The notes beneath the pieces are model-generated. The model saw nothing but the letters and a program-made list of their open reading frames with translations, made no database searches and had not been told where the DNA came from. DNA of 64,000 bases from NCBI RefSeq assembly GCF_037974355.1, contig NZ_CP150235.1, forward strand, positions 4,898,001 through 4,962,000, given 5' to 3'. This document shows, in pieces, positions 25,412-34,299 of this stretch (positions are counted from its first letter, which is position 1; each line of letters begins with the position of its first letter). Made by a program: the position numbers and the translations under genes. This DNA is from Paenibacillus sp. FSL R5-0517. Lineage in GTDB: Bacteria > Bacillota > Bacilli > Paenibacillales > Paenibacillaceae.

Positions 25412-26257
25412 ATGAAGGTTGGATTTATCGGAACCGGCAGCATGGGCAGCCTGCTGATCTATGCCCTAATTCAATCCGGTGCACTTGAGCCCCGGCAGAT
25501 CGCGGCCAGCAATCGAACCCCATCCAAAGTACGACAGTTATCCCTCCGTTACCCCGGTCTGCATGAATCCCAGAGCAATCGGGAAACGGTGATCCGAAGT
25601 AATATCATCTTCCTGTGCGTGAAGCCGCTTGAATTCAAACATGTCATTGACGACATCCTGCCTGTCGTGAATCCCAATCATATCATTGTCTCGATCACCA
25701 GTCCCGTGCAGCTGCGCCATCTGGAATCTTCACTTCCTTGCAAAGTCTCCAAGGTTATTCCCAGCGTCACACACCAGGTTGGCAGCGGCGCGTCCCTGTG
25801 TATACACGGCGAACGAATGACTAATGAAGACCGCGCTGTGTTGGAAAGTCTGCTTAGTCATATAGGCAGGCCGTACCAAGTGGACGAAGCCTGTACACGA
25901 ATCACATCCGACTTCTCCAGTTGCGGACCTGCATTCATATCGTTCTTTTTGGAACAATGGATCGAAAGTGCCGTGAAGCTGACAGGCATCAAAAGAGCAG
26001 ATGCCTGCGCTCTGGCTGGCGAAATGCTTCTGGGAACAGGCAAGCTGCTTACCGAAGGAGGATACACGCCGCAAGAGCTTCAAGCTCGTGTCGCTGTACC
26101 TGGCGGTATTACCGCTCAGGCACTTGCACTGCTGAAGGTTAGTCTCGACGGTGTTTTCGACAGCCTGATCCGCACGACACATGACAAATATGATGAAGAT
26201 TTGTTAAAGCTGGATGAACTATTTCGAGCCGGTGAGATTAACCGGCAACAATATTAA
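25412..26257 (+). CDS. comER: Late competence protein ComER
   Basis: Member of the pyrroline-5-carboxylate reductase superfamily, 281 residues. The dinucleotide-binding motif is at the start (KVGFIGTGSMGSLLIYAL), followed by SNRTPSKVRQL and FLCVKPLEF. The P5CR-like C-terminal region shows SCGPAFISFFLEQWIESAVKLTGI and VAVPGGITAQALALLKVSLDGVF. It is assigned to ComER rather than ProC because of its position opposite comEA, as in Bacillus. Its biochemical role is unclear. AAAGGAGG precedes the ATG. The last 20 bases overlap the end of leuS on the other strand. Confidence 0.88.
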   Translation: MKVGFIGTGSMGSLLIYALIQSGALEPRQIAASNRTPSKVRQLSLRYPGLHESQSNRETVIRSNIIFLCVKPLEFKHVIDDILPVVNPNHIIVSITSPVQLRHLESSLPCKVSKVIPSVTHQVGSGASLCIHGERMTNEDRAVLESLLSHIGRPYQVDEACTRITSDFSSCGPAFISFFLEQWIESAVKLTGIKRADACALAGEMLLGTGKLLTEGGYTPQELQARVAVPGGITAQALALLKVSLDGVFDSLIRTTHDKYDEDLLKLDELFRAGEINRQQY

Positions 26258-28682
26258 CGAGTTTGCCTGGAACGGCAATGACCTTGCGAATGGTCTTGCC
26301 TTCCAGCGCCTGCTTAACAGGTGCCAGCTCCATCGTGAAGTCCTGCATACCCTGTGCATCCAAGTCCTTCGCGATCGTGGCACGAGTTACGATTTTACCG
26401 TTTACCTGAACAACGATTTCTACTTCCGCATCCACTGTCATGGACTCGTCATATTCCGGCCAAGCCACGTAAGAGATTCCACCTTCATGACCCAAACGAC
26501 TCCACAGTTCTTCTGCCATATGCGGTGCCAGTGGTGACAGCAGTTGCACAAAGTTCTCCATCGCTTCACGAGGCAGTGTATCGGCTTTGTATGCATCGTT
26601 GATGAAGATCATCAGCTGGCTGATAGATGTGTTGAAGCGCAGATGTTCCAGATCTTCCGTCACTTTTTTGATCGTTTTGTGAGCAGTCCGCTTGAACTCA
26701 TCCGTTCCACCGTCCACCGTAATCTTGTCATTGATGGCTCCTGTATCTTCGTTAATGAAGAGACGCCATACACGTGACAGGAAGCGGTGCATGCCTTCAA
26801 CCCCGTTTGCATTCCACGGTTTTGTCGCTTCCAATGGTCCCATGAACATTTCGTACAGACGCAATGTATCCGCACCGAATTCATTCACAATTTCATCCGG
26901 GTTGATGACATTACCACGAGATTTACTCATTTTCTCATTGTTCGTGCCTAGGATCATACCTTGGTTCACCAGTTTGTGGAACGGCTCTTTGGTATCCACA
27001 ACACCCAGATCATACAGTACTTTATGCCAGAAACGAGCATACAGCAAGTGAAGCACCGCGTGCTCCGCTCCGCCAATGTACAGATCAACAGGCAGCCACT
27101 GCTGCTGTTTCTCCTTGGAGATCAGTTCCTTGTCATTGTGCGGATCGATAAAGCGCAGGTAATACCAGCAGCTACCCGCCCATTGTGGCATGGTGTTGGT
27201 CTCACGACGCGCCTTCATTCCCGTTTCCGGATCTACCGTATTCACCCACTCCGTAACATTCGCCAGTGGTGATTCTCCAGTACCCGAAGGTTTGATCTGA
27301 TCGATATCAGGCAGCAGCAGTGGAAGTTGATCCTCCGGTACGGTCTTCATCGTTCCGTCTTCCAGATGCAGAATCGGAATTGGCTCACCCCAGTAGCGCT
27401 GACGGCTGAACAGCCAATCACGCAGACGATAGGTTACTTTCCCTTGTCCTTTACCGTTCTCTTCCAACCAGGCAATCATCTTGGCAACTGCTTCTTCATT
27501 GTTCAGTCCGTTCAGGAAATCGGAATTCACATGTGCGCCATCACCGGAATATGCCTCTTGTGTAACGTCTCCACCTTGAATAACCTCAATGATATCCAGA
27601 CCGAACTGCTTCGCAAATTCCCAGTCACGCGCATCATGCCCTGGAACAGCCATAACCGCACCTGTACCATAACCCGCAAGAACGTAATCAGCAATCCAGA
27701 TCGGCAATTTTGCACCATTAACGGGATTGATTGCATAAGCACCAGTGAATACACCTGTTTTGTCCTTGGCCAAATCCGTACGTTCCAGATCACTCTTACG
27801 AGAAGCCTGCTCCTGATAAGCCTGAATCGCTTCACGTTGGTCATCCGTTGTAATCGCTTCTACCAATTCATGTTCCGGAGCAAGTACTGCAAAGCTCGCA
27901 CCGAACAATGTGTCCGCACGGGTAGTGAATACCTTAATAACTTCCTCGCGACCTTCAATGGCAAAAACAACTTCTGCACCTGTCGATTTACCGATCCAGT
28001 TACGCTGCATATCCTTGATGCTTTCAGACCAATCCAGCTCTTCCAAGTCTTCCAACAGACGCTCTGCATACTCGGTAATTTTCAGTACCCATTGACGCAT
28101 CGGTTTACGTACAACCGGATGTCCACCGCGTTCACTCTTGCCATCAATAACCTCTTCATTAGCCAGTACCGTTCCAAGTGCTTCGCACCAGTTTACTGCG
28201 ACTTCGTCCACATAAGCGAGGCCCTTATTGTACAACTGGATAAATATCCATTGTGTCCATTTATAATACTCAGGGTCCGTTGTGCTGATCTCACGATCCC
28301 AGTCATAGGAGAAACCGAGTGATTTGATCTGGCGACGGAAGTTGTCAATATTGCGGAATGTAATATGCCGTGGATGTTCACCTGTATCCAATGCATGCTG
28401 CTCAGCAGGCAGACCGAAAGCATCCCAACCCATCGGATGTAATACATTGTAACCGCGCATACGTTTGTAACGGGAAACGATATCCGTTGCCGTATATCCT
28501 TCCGGGTGACCTACGTGCAGACCTGAACCGGATGGATAAGGGAACATATCCAGTGCATAAAATTTCGGTTTAGCAGGGTCCTCACCCGTTTTAAACGTTT
28601 TATTGGCATCCCAGTATTGCTGCCAACTTTTTTCCATGACTTGTGGCTGATAGCCGTGCTTCGGCTGGTTATTCTCACTCAT
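26238..28682 (-). CDS. leuS: Leucyl-tRNA synthetase
   Basis: Class I aminoacyl-tRNA synthetase charging tRNA-Leu, 814 residues. The HIGH-type motif is DMFPYPSGSGLHVGHPEGY and the KMSKS motif is NNEKMSKSRGNVINPDEIV. The editing domain (CP1) contains GTGAVMAVPGHDARDWEFAKQF, which includes the conserved editing threonine/aspartate region, and the anticodon-binding domain ends EGKTIRKVIAVPGKLVNIVAG. GAAGGAGGAACAATAG lies before the ATG. Expression is controlled by the T-box leader upstream. The gene is inserted between yqeM and comER relative to the B. subtilis order. Confidence 0.98.
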   Translation of the reverse strand: MSENNQPKHGYQPQVMEKSWQQYWDANKTFKTGEDPAKPKFYALDMFPYPSGSGLHVGHPEGYTATDIVSRYKRMRGYNVLHPMGWDAFGLPAEQHALDTGEHPRHITFRNIDNFRRQIKSLGFSYDWDREISTTDPEYYKWTQWIFIQLYNKGLAYVDEVAVNWCEALGTVLANEEVIDGKSERGGHPVVRKPMRQWVLKITEYAERLLEDLEELDWSESIKDMQRNWIGKSTGAEVVFAIEGREEVIKVFTTRADTLFGASFAVLAPEHELVEAITTDDQREAIQAYQEQASRKSDLERTDLAKDKTGVFTGAYAINPVNGAKLPIWIADYVLAGYGTGAVMAVPGHDARDWEFAKQFGLDIIEVIQGGDVTQEAYSGDGAHVNSDFLNGLNNEEAVAKMIAWLEENGKGQGKVTYRLRDWLFSRQRYWGEPIPILHLEDGTMKTVPEDQLPLLLPDIDQIKPSGTGESPLANVTEWVNTVDPETGMKARRETNTMPQWAGSCWYYLRFIDPHNDKELISKEKQQQWLPVDLYIGGAEHAVLHLLYARFWHKVLYDLGVVDTKEPFHKLVNQGMILGTNNEKMSKSRGNVINPDEIVNEFGADTLRLYEMFMGPLEATKPWNANGVEGMHRFLSRVWRLFINEDTGAINDKITVDGGTDEFKRTAHKTIKKVTEDLEHLRFNTSISQLMIFINDAYKADTLPREAMENFVQLLSPLAPHMAEELWSRLGHEGGISYVAWPEYDESMTVDAEVEIVVQVNGKIVTRATIAKDLDAQGMQDFTMELAPVKQALEGKTIRKVIAVPGKLVNIVAG

Positions 28683-28707
28683 CTATTGTTCCTCCTTCAG
28701 GTTACTC

Positions 28708-29035
28708 GCTTAGCTTTAATTGCAACAAAAAAACCTCAGCATCCCGTAGCGTTTGCAGCGCTAGGGACGAGAGGTTGAATTCCCGTGGTACCACCCTAGT
28801 TAGCGGACGAACGTGCTTCGTCATCCACTCCCTTTGGACCTGTAACGGCGGTTAACCGATGCGGATTTCCATTCCTGAATTCCAGCTTATACTTAGCAGG
28901 TTAGACAGGATGGTGTAATCACCGCATTTCTCCAAGGCGAGTTCGCAATTTACTGTCAACCGGCTTGCACCAACCGCCGGCTCTCTGTGATGTACAGAAA
29001 TCACTACTAATCCTTATCATCGAAATATGTATACA
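28708..29035 (-). ncRNA. T-box leader of leuS
   Basis: Uncharged-tRNA-sensing riboswitch. The T-box core AGGGTGGTACCACGGGA is at 28797-28781 and the GAGAGCCGG part of stem I lies near 28985. A specifier triplet CTC (leucine) is seen in GCGAACTCGCC at 28941-28939. The intrinsic terminator is CCTCTCGTCCC...GGGATGCTGAGG with a run of T (28773-28724). When uncharged tRNA-Leu pairs with the leader the antiterminator forms and leuS is read. The specifier choice is inference from position. Confidence 0.95.
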
Positions 29036-29046
29036 ATATCGGGAAC

Positions 29047-29075
29047 ATTATATAAAAAAGCAAGCCCAAAGTCAA
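29047..29075 (-). promoter_or_regulatory. Sigma-A promoter of the leuS leader
   Basis: Minus-strand TTGACT (29075-29070), 17-bp spacer, TATAAT (29052-29047). It sits just upstream of the T-box leader and is nearly consensus. Confidence 0.88.
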
Positions 29076-29139
29076 TATTACATGTTATAAACACCATCTT
29101 GAAGCTCATGGTTCGTACCCTTCATAACGCGGTTGCTGT

Positions 29140-30102
29140 TCAGGACAACCGAAATCGCTCAATTCCTTCCTCCAGGTTATGAATAGTCCAATTCACATGT
29201 TCCTGATTGTCATATTGCCGATAAGCGCACTCAATGCGCAGCACCAGATCAAAGTATAAGTCATACAGACTTCTTCTTTTTAGCTCACTTTCAGTCGTAA
29301 TCGCACGCCCATAACCTTTCACAAAACCGGGTGTATAGTTAAAATGACTGAAATAATGCTCCATCAGAGGGTCTGCCCACAGTGAACGTTCAAAATCAAT
29401 AATTGCTGTGATGCGACCTTTGTCTACTAGAATATTTCCATCCCATAGATCCCAGCTGACAAGAAGAGGTTCTTTTACATCGTCCAACACATCCGATTTC
29501 TCTTCAATCAAACGTCTCAATTCAGAGTGATCCATCGAAAATGTAATCCCGGCTTCTTCCCCATCGGCAAGAACGTCTTCCATCAGGTTCATAAATGCTT
29601 CTTTCCATGTGGAATAACGCTGTTTTTGCTCTGAGAAATATCCGAACTTCTCGCCCTTGATTTCATTTATTCGACGATTGTAACGCCCCAGTTGTTGTTC
29701 AACGGCTTCCTGCTCTTCCGCAGAATACTGATCCTTGACCTGATTATAGGGTGTTCCAGACATGTACTCCATGATAAAATACCGCGCTGAAGCCATGGTT
29801 AACGAATCATCATAAACCAGAACTTTGGGTACGGGAACATCCTTCAACTCGCCGATGAGACGCAGTGCCTCGACCTCAGCAATCATCAGATCCTGCTCAC
29901 AGCGCATCAGATTGGTGGAAGCCGAAGGGGCAATTTTGAGTACCACTTGCTGTTGGTCACTCAATGTAATGAGATATGCATGATTGGCCCAGCCATCCAC
30001 CATTTCCTTGTAGTCCTGTATACTTGCAGATAGATGCTGCTCGATTATGGCATTTATTTGTTCTGACGAGAGTCTTGTTTTATATGTACTTTCCACTTCC
30101 AC
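29140..30102 (-). CDS. Aminoglycoside phosphotransferase / choline kinase-like enzyme
   Basis: 320-residue kinase-fold phosphotransferase (APH family). The nucleotide lysine region is QQVVLKIAPSAS. The catalytic loop is VSWDLWDGNILVDKGRITAIIDFERSLWADP, where the usual HGDxxxxN is altered to SWDLWDGN, keeping the Asp and Asn; the metal-binding IIDFE is present. It therefore looks active on a small-molecule alcohol, but the substrate (antibiotic, sugar or other) cannot be told. A GTG start with GAGGTGAG upstream is used; a second GTG two codons later is possible. It lies between yqeM and leuS as its own unit. Confidence 0.8.
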   Translation of the reverse strand: MEVESTYKTRLSSEQINAIIEQHLSASIQDYKEMVDGWANHAYLITLSDQQQVVLKIAPSASTNLMRCEQDLMIAEVEALRLIGELKDVPVPKVLVYDDSLTMASARYFIMEYMSGTPYNQVKDQYSAEEQEAVEQQLGRYNRRINEIKGEKFGYFSEQKQRYSTWKEAFMNLMEDVLADGEEAGITFSMDHSELRRLIEEKSDVLDDVKEPLLVSWDLWDGNILVDKGRITAIIDFERSLWADPLMEHYFSHFNYTPGFVKGYGRAITTESELKRRSLYDLYFDLVLRIECAYRQYDNQEHVNWTIHNLEEGIERFRLS

Positions 30103-30261
30103 ACCTCACCTCGACTATTGGTTTCCATAGAAAACGCTTTCTATCCGACTATTATCGCCTCCTTTACTTTAGCTCGCAATACTTTTTGTCACGCTCTTGG
30201 GTCTTTCCAAGCATTTCTTCGCCCGATCACAGAAACATGTCAATCCATCTTTACGAGAAAT

Positions 30262-30300
30262 AAAAAAACTGCCCCCATACAACATAAGGAACAGTTTTTA
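30262..30300 (-). terminator. Terminator of the yqeG-to-yqeM operon
   Basis: Minus-strand AAAAACTG...CAGTTTTTTTATTTC, ten bases after the yqeM stop. The stem is short but ends in a good T-run. Confidence 0.72.
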
Positions 30301-30310
30301 TCTTTTATAC

Positions 30311-31114
30311 TTACTTCACAGCAACGTAGAACAAGCGCTGTGCGCTGTCTCCTGCCTCTTTCCATTCAAAATCCGCATATACCTTCACATCTCTAAAACC
30401 TGCCTTGGATAACTCCAGCTTCATCCAGTCCGGGTTATATGCACGTTGGACATGAACTTCTTCAAACCGCTGATACATATCCTTGCTGCCGTCATCCACA
30501 CGTGAAAAAATACTGAGATGATGCTCAATCTCACAGCGATCCTGGTCCAAATCACAAGTCCAAATATAAGATACGGAGCGCTCATCAAGCACAAAAGGCT
30601 GCTCCTCATCATAACGGATAAGCGTATTGGGATGATGCACATCAAACAAAAACGTTCCATCCGGCTTCAGCATCTCATATGTCCGCTGGAATGTTCGAAC
30701 GACATCTTCTTGTTCAAGCAGATAATTGACGCAATCGCAGAATGATATCACCGAATCCACAGGTTCCGGAACTCGCCAGTCTCGCATATCCTGCTGCACC
30801 CAACGTACGCTGCCTTCCCGATACAAGCGATGACCCTGAGGCGTAGCCTCCATCTTGCTGCGCGCAACCGACAGCATATCTGCTGACAGGTCAATGCCTG
30901 TAACTTCGAAACCGGAGTTCACGAGCGGGATTGTAATAGAGCCCGTTCCACAGCCAAGTTCAGCGACACTTTTGGGCATTCCATGCTGTTCCCATGCTGT
31001 TCTTGCAAACCTTATCCAGTCCGGATAAGGCATATCTTCCATTAATTCATCGTAGACATAGGCAAATTTCCGGTAAGACATGTCAGGCACCGCACTTTCA
31101 ATTTCATTTTTCAA
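30311..31114 (-). CDS. yqeM: SAM-dependent methyltransferase YqeM
   Basis: Class I SAM-dependent methyltransferase, 267 residues. It begins YRKFAYVYDELMEDMPYPDW and has the SAM motif VAELGCGTGSITIPLVNSGFEVTGIDLSADML, then MRDWRVPEPVDSVISFCDCVNYLLEQEDVVRTFQ. The place at the end of the yqeG-yqeH-aroE-yhbY-nadD-yqeK-rsfS series matches yqeM of B. subtilis; the biological substrate is unknown. AGGA seven bases before the ATG at 31114 supports this start, though an ATG 33 bases later fits some relatives. Repeat element 2 separates it from cvfB. Confidence 0.82.
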   Translation of the reverse strand: MKNEIESAVPDMSYRKFAYVYDELMEDMPYPDWIRFARTAWEQHGMPKSVAELGCGTGSITIPLVNSGFEVTGIDLSADMLSVARSKMEATPQGHRLYREGSVRWVQQDMRDWRVPEPVDSVISFCDCVNYLLEQEDVVRTFQRTYEMLKPDGTFLFDVHHPNTLIRYDEEQPFVLDERSVSYIWTCDLDQDRCEIEHHLSIFSRVDDGSKDMYQRFEEVHVQRAYNPDWMKLELSKAGFRDVKVYADFEWKEAGDSAQRLFYVAVK

Positions 31115-31122
31115 TCCTGATC

Positions 31123-31350
31123 TATATAAGTTGAACTAAAGAATATTTACACTGGGCACTCCAATGACAGAACAACCTTCCGATCACTGTTATCCCCAGA
31201 TTTTTTTGATTCCTTTTATAAAGGATTAAATCCGGGGATAGCGTATTCTTCCGAAGCAGCTTTCTTTCAGAAAGCTTTTAGGCGAACGCTACGCTTCTTC
31301 AGGTTCTTTCTGTCCTCTCCGTTTCGTGTAATTTTGGTTCAATTTATATA
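31123..31350. repeat. Palindromic intergenic element, copy 2
   Basis: About 228 bp. The ends TATATAAGTTGAACTAAA and its inverted partner near 31330-31350 (TTGGTTCAATTTATATA) are imperfect inverted repeats. The core is CCGATCACTGTTATCCCCAG, with a hairpin ATCC/GGAT variant (TCCTTT...AAAGGA) and the extra arm GCAGCTTTCT/AGAAAGCTTTT. It lies between yqeM and cvfB, in the same orientation relative to transcription as the other copies. Confidence 0.82.
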
Positions 31351-31359
31351 ACAAAAGTA

Positions 31360-31402
31360 AAGACAGGGGTATCCGGTGTTTACCCAGCCTATCCCTGCCT
31401 TC
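31360..31402 (-). terminator. Weak terminator-like hairpin after cvfB
   Basis: Minus-strand AGGCAGGGATA...TACCCCTGTCT with a mismatch or two, followed by TTACTTTTG. It lies between cvfB and repeat element 2. Confidence 0.5.
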
Positions 31403-31439
31403 TCCGAGTTTCATATTACGAAATATTCAAACAAAAAAA

Positions 31440-32345
31440 TTAATTGTTTTCATTCTGTTCCTTAGTAGCAGATTCGGACAGATACGTCCAGCTTTCCTTT
31501 TGGACCACCAATCCGTCCTTCATCAATTTGCCTAATGCACGCTTGAACGCAGACTTACTGATGCCAAAGCGCTGCTTGATGATATCCGGCGGAGTTGCAT
31601 CCGAGTAAGGCATGCCGCCCATAGGACGCTCTTTCATAAAGGCGAGAAGCTTGTCTGCATCTTCGTTACGTCCAACTTGTTTGAGCTGAGTCATGGCCAG
31701 ATTCACACGTCCGTCTTCACGTACCAGTGTCACTCGACACTTCACTTTCTCACCAAGACGCAGCATATGACTACGTTCAGATGAATGAATCATGCCAATT
31801 GCCCCAAAGCCAAGTACACCGCCCTCTACAAGTACAAAAGTACCCATCTGCAGTGGCTTGTATACCGTCGCTTCAACCCACTCGTTTAACCATGAAGTTG
31901 GCGCATGGAAAGCCAATGGTGAAAGTTCACGTTCCCCGGCCAATTTGGCACGCAGACGTCCTTGCTTGTCATGTTCCATGATGACAAAGACTTCATCCCC
32001 CACTTGAGGACGCAGTTCTTCCAGTTCAGGCAGTTCACGAATAGGAAGCAGCAATTGCCGTCCAAGTCCCATTTCCAGGAAACAACCCAGTCTTGGGTGA
32101 ACATCAGCCACAACCAGTCGTGCCATTTCGCCAAGCATGAGATAAGGCTTCTTCATCGTTACTGCCAGACGATCTTCCGTATCAAAGAATACAAAGACCT
32201 CAAGTGTCTCACCAATCTTAATATCCCGTGTTAGCTCGGTGTAGTGAAGCAGTACATCTTCCGATCCTGTCGTCAAAAAGAAACCAAACGGAGACACTTC
32301 ACGTGAAACCGACAAAGAGACGACTGTTCCAGCAATCAAACTCAT
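31440..32345 (-). CDS. cvfB: S1-domain RNA-binding protein CvfB/YitL-like
   Basis: RNA-binding protein with S1-type repeats and a C-terminal winged helix, 301 residues. The first S1-like unit is LIAGTVVSLSVSREVSPFGFFLTTGSEDVLLHYTELTRDIKIGETLEVFVFFD. Further S1 units occur in the middle (MGTFVLVEGGVLGFGAIGMIHSSERSHMLRLGEKVKCRV), and the winged helix is around SDATPPDIIKQRFGISKSAFKRALGKLMKDGLV. In Staphylococcus the homologue affects virulence; in Bacillus it is yitL. The ATG overlaps the rsfS stop as ATGA, with GGTGG upstream, so the two are coupled. In B. subtilis yitL is elsewhere, so this is a local insertion. Confidence 0.87.
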   Translation of the reverse strand: MSLIAGTVVSLSVSREVSPFGFFLTTGSEDVLLHYTELTRDIKIGETLEVFVFFDTEDRLAVTMKKPYLMLGEMARLVVADVHPRLGCFLEMGLGRQLLLPIRELPELEELRPQVGDEVFVIMEHDKQGRLRAKLAGERELSPLAFHAPTSWLNEWVEATVYKPLQMGTFVLVEGGVLGFGAIGMIHSSERSHMLRLGEKVKCRVTLVREDGRVNLAMTQLKQVGRNEDADKLLAFMKERPMGGMPYSDATPPDIIKQRFGISKSAFKRALGKLMKDGLVVQKESWTYLSESATKEQNENN

Positions 32346-32689
32346 ACCATTTCCACCACTTTGGCATCAGACCATAAACGTTCAATGTTGTAGTATTCAC
32401 GCTCGTCGCGGTGGAAGATATGAACAACTACATCGCCCATGTCCATCAGTACCCAACGTGCGGAATCCATACCTTCGATACCTTTGATCGTCGCTCCAGC
32501 TGCATGAGCCTGTTTGCGAATCTCAGTGGCAATGGCCTGTACCTGTGTATCGGAATTCCCGTGACAAATAACAAAATAATCGGCCACCAGGGAAACATTA
32601 ATCAGATCCAACGCTACAATATTGGATGCCTTTTTGTCGTCAGCGGCTGCAACCGCCATATTCATAAGTTCTTTCGATGATACTGTCAT
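32342..32689 (-). CDS. rsfS: Ribosome silencing factor RsfS (YqeL)
   Basis: Binds ribosomal protein L14 and stops subunits from joining when nutrients are low; 115 residues, standard size. The family core is seen in ALDLINVSLVADYFVICHGNSDTQVQAIATEIRKQA, followed by MDSARWVLMDMGDVVVHIFHRDEREYYNIERLWSDAKVV. The ATG at 32689 has GGAGGT upstream; a longer frame has no support. It is next to yqeK and nadD as in most Firmicutes. Confidence 0.95.
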   Translation of the reverse strand: MTVSSKELMNMAVAAADDKKASNIVALDLINVSLVADYFVICHGNSDTQVQAIATEIRKQAHAAGATIKGIEGMDSARWVLMDMGDVVVHIFHRDEREYYNIERLWSDAKVVEMV

Positions 32690-32718
32690 GAACCAACCTC
32701 CATAATCTATATTTGTGT

Positions 32719-32760
32719 GTTCAAAAAGATCCTTCGTAATCAAAAGTGGACTTTTTGAAC
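32719..32760. repeat. Short palindromic hairpin in the yqeK-rsfS gap
   Basis: GTTCAAAAAG (32719-32728) and CTTTTTGAAC (32751-32760), perfect 10-bp arms with a 22-base loop. It is three bases after the yqeK stop and 29 bases before the rsfS start. A related sequence GTTCAAAAAAGTC...TTTTGAAC lies at 44234-44257. Confidence 0.55.
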
Positions 32761-32762
32761 AA

Positions 32763-33329
32763 CTATAATTGAGTAATCAAGTCATTGCGTGACAACACGG
32801 TTAACGGATAAATAACACGGCGCTGCGAAATCAGCAAGCTGATCGTCGAATCGAATCCGGCAATTAATCCTTCCTCCAGACTATGTTCAGCCTGTTCGCG
32901 AATGTGATCCACTCCAGGGAAATCTCGTCCCGGTTCAATATAATCGGCAAGACATACCACTTTGTCCAACAGGCTCATGCCTACCCGACCCGAGGTATGC
33001 CACCGGATGGCATTAATAACTTCGGAATCCTCTACACCGTAATCACGCTCGGCTACAAAAGCACCGACTTCGGAATGCCAGAGCTGTTTGTCATGCTGCA
33101 GAAGTTCCTGGTTTAATCCGTTATCACGGATGACCGCTTCCATCTCCGCTACGGGCCAGTACTTCGCCACATCATGCAATATCGCTGCCAGATCCGCTTT
33201 CACAGGATCAGCACCGTATTTTTCAGCCAACATCACTGACGATTCCATTACACCCAGTGTATGCTTCCAGCGTTTCTCCGGCATTTGTCCGGATACGGCT
33301 TGAATAAGTTCATCACGGCTTAGTGCCAT
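32763..33329 (-). CDS. yqeK: HD-domain hydrolase YqeK (diadenosine tetraphosphate hydrolase)
   Basis: HD-superfamily hydrolase that in characterised relatives cleaves Ap4A symmetrically; 188 residues. The HD motif is LAAILHDVAKYWP with upstream EKRWKHTLGVMESSVMLAEKYG and downstream LWHSEVGAFVAERDYGVEDSEVINAIRWHTSGR, giving the His and Asp metal ligands of the family. AAGGAG precedes the ATG. It overlaps the end of nadD by 17 bases, so it is translated from the same message. It belongs to the nucleotide/ribosome gene series. Confidence 0.92.
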   Translation of the reverse strand: MALSRDELIQAVSGQMPEKRWKHTLGVMESSVMLAEKYGADPVKADLAAILHDVAKYWPVAEMEAVIRDNGLNQELLQHDKQLWHSEVGAFVAERDYGVEDSEVINAIRWHTSGRVGMSLLDKVVCLADYIEPGRDFPGVDHIREQAEHSLEEGLIAGFDSTISLLISQRRVIYPLTVLSRNDLITQL

Positions 33330-33903
33330 ATAAACCGCTCCTTACAATGTATTGGTGCACTTCATCAGGAATCATGAAGCGTACCGAATGTCCTTTGGCA
33401 AGCCGTCTGCGTACGGCTGTCGATGAAATATCCACCAAAGGCATCTCGGCCAGTAGGACCCGATCCTGTAGCTCGTCTGGAAGATCATCCAGATGTAACT
33501 GGAAGCCTGGTCGACCAACCCCGATAAAGGTTAGGCGTTCTGCAAGTTCTTCAATCTGCTCCCATTTGGAAAGATAGTTCACCATATCCGCCCCGATAAT
33601 GAAATAGAATTCATGTTCAGGATGGCGACGCCACAGTTCCTTCATCGTATCGATTGTATAAGACACTCCGCCAAGTTCCATCTCGATATCCAGCACCTCA
33701 TATTGCTCAACACCCCTCACAGCGGCTTCCGTCATATCGAGACGTTGCTGTCCCGAAGCTCCGGCGCCACGTTTGTGAGGTGGAACATGGGAAGGCATGA
33801 ACCAGATCTCATCCAGTGCATGCGAATCCCTTGCCGCTTCAGCTGCCAGGAGGTGTCCCATGTGGATCGGATCAAACGTACCACCCATGATACCGATCTT
33901 CAC
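33313..33903 (-). CDS. nadD: Nicotinate mononucleotide adenylyltransferase NadD
   Basis: Makes nicotinic acid adenine dinucleotide in NAD synthesis; 196 residues. The nucleotidyl-transfer motif is GIMGGTFDPIHMGHLLAAEAA (T/HxGH present) and the C-terminal ISSTAVRRRLAKG matches the ISSTxxR signature. I take the GTG at 33903 (MKIGIMGG) because it matches relatives and has AGGGAG ten bases upstream; a GTG nine bases earlier is too close to that site. It lies 15 bases after yhbY. Confidence 0.94.
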   Translation of the reverse strand: MKIGIMGGTFDPIHMGHLLAAEAARDSHALDEIWFMPSHVPPHKRGAGASGQQRLDMTEAAVRGVEQYEVLDIEMELGGVSYTIDTMKELWRRHPEHEFYFIIGADMVNYLSKWEQIEELAERLTFIGVGRPGFQLHLDDLPDELQDRVLLAEMPLVDISSTAVRRRLAKGHSVRFMIPDEVHQYIVRSGLYGTKP

Positions 33904-33918
33904 CCGCGTCACACTCCC

Positions 33919-34212
33919 TTATCTAGGTAGTTCGATTTGTTTGTTATCGCGCGATTCTTTGTACAGGATGATTGTGTTGCCGATGACTTGTACAAGCTCA
34001 CTTCCCGTTTCACGGGCAACTTCTTCAGCCATCTCTTTTCTGTCCTCATCATTGTTGTTGAGCACTTGCACTTTCATCAATTCGCGCTTCTCAATCGCAT
34101 CTTCGATGTGACGGAACAGGTGTTCATTCGTTCCACCTTTACCAATCTGAAATACAGGGGTCAGATGATGTGCCTGTGACCGCAAAAAGCGCTTTTGTTT
34201 ACCGTTTAACAT
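33919..34212 (-). CDS. yhbY: Ribosome assembly RNA-binding protein YhbY (YqeI), CRM domain
   Basis: 97-residue RNA-binding protein of the CRM family linked to 50S maturation. It begins MLNGKQKRFLRSQAHHLTPVFQIGKGGTNEHLFRHIEDAIEKRELMKVQVLNNN, including the GKGG loop that is typical for RNA contact, and ends NTIILYKESRDNKQIELPR. AAGGAG and GGAG lie before the ATG. It is separated from upstream aroE by the 304-bp gap that holds repeat element 3. Confidence 0.93.
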   Translation of the reverse strand: MLNGKQKRFLRSQAHHLTPVFQIGKGGTNEHLFRHIEDAIEKRELMKVQVLNNNDEDRKEMAEEVARETGSELVQVIGNTIILYKESRDNKQIELPR

Positions 34213-34299
34213 GAATACTCCATACTCCTTATGTTGAGCAGGCCCTGATCGACAGCAAAAACTGTCCGGACCTGACCATTCAATTATTATTTTTCACTG

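Noticed and set aside
27327..28322. 331-residue plus-strand open frame opposite leuS
   Set aside because: Lies wholly within leuS on the other strand, with an unlikely composition and no start signal.
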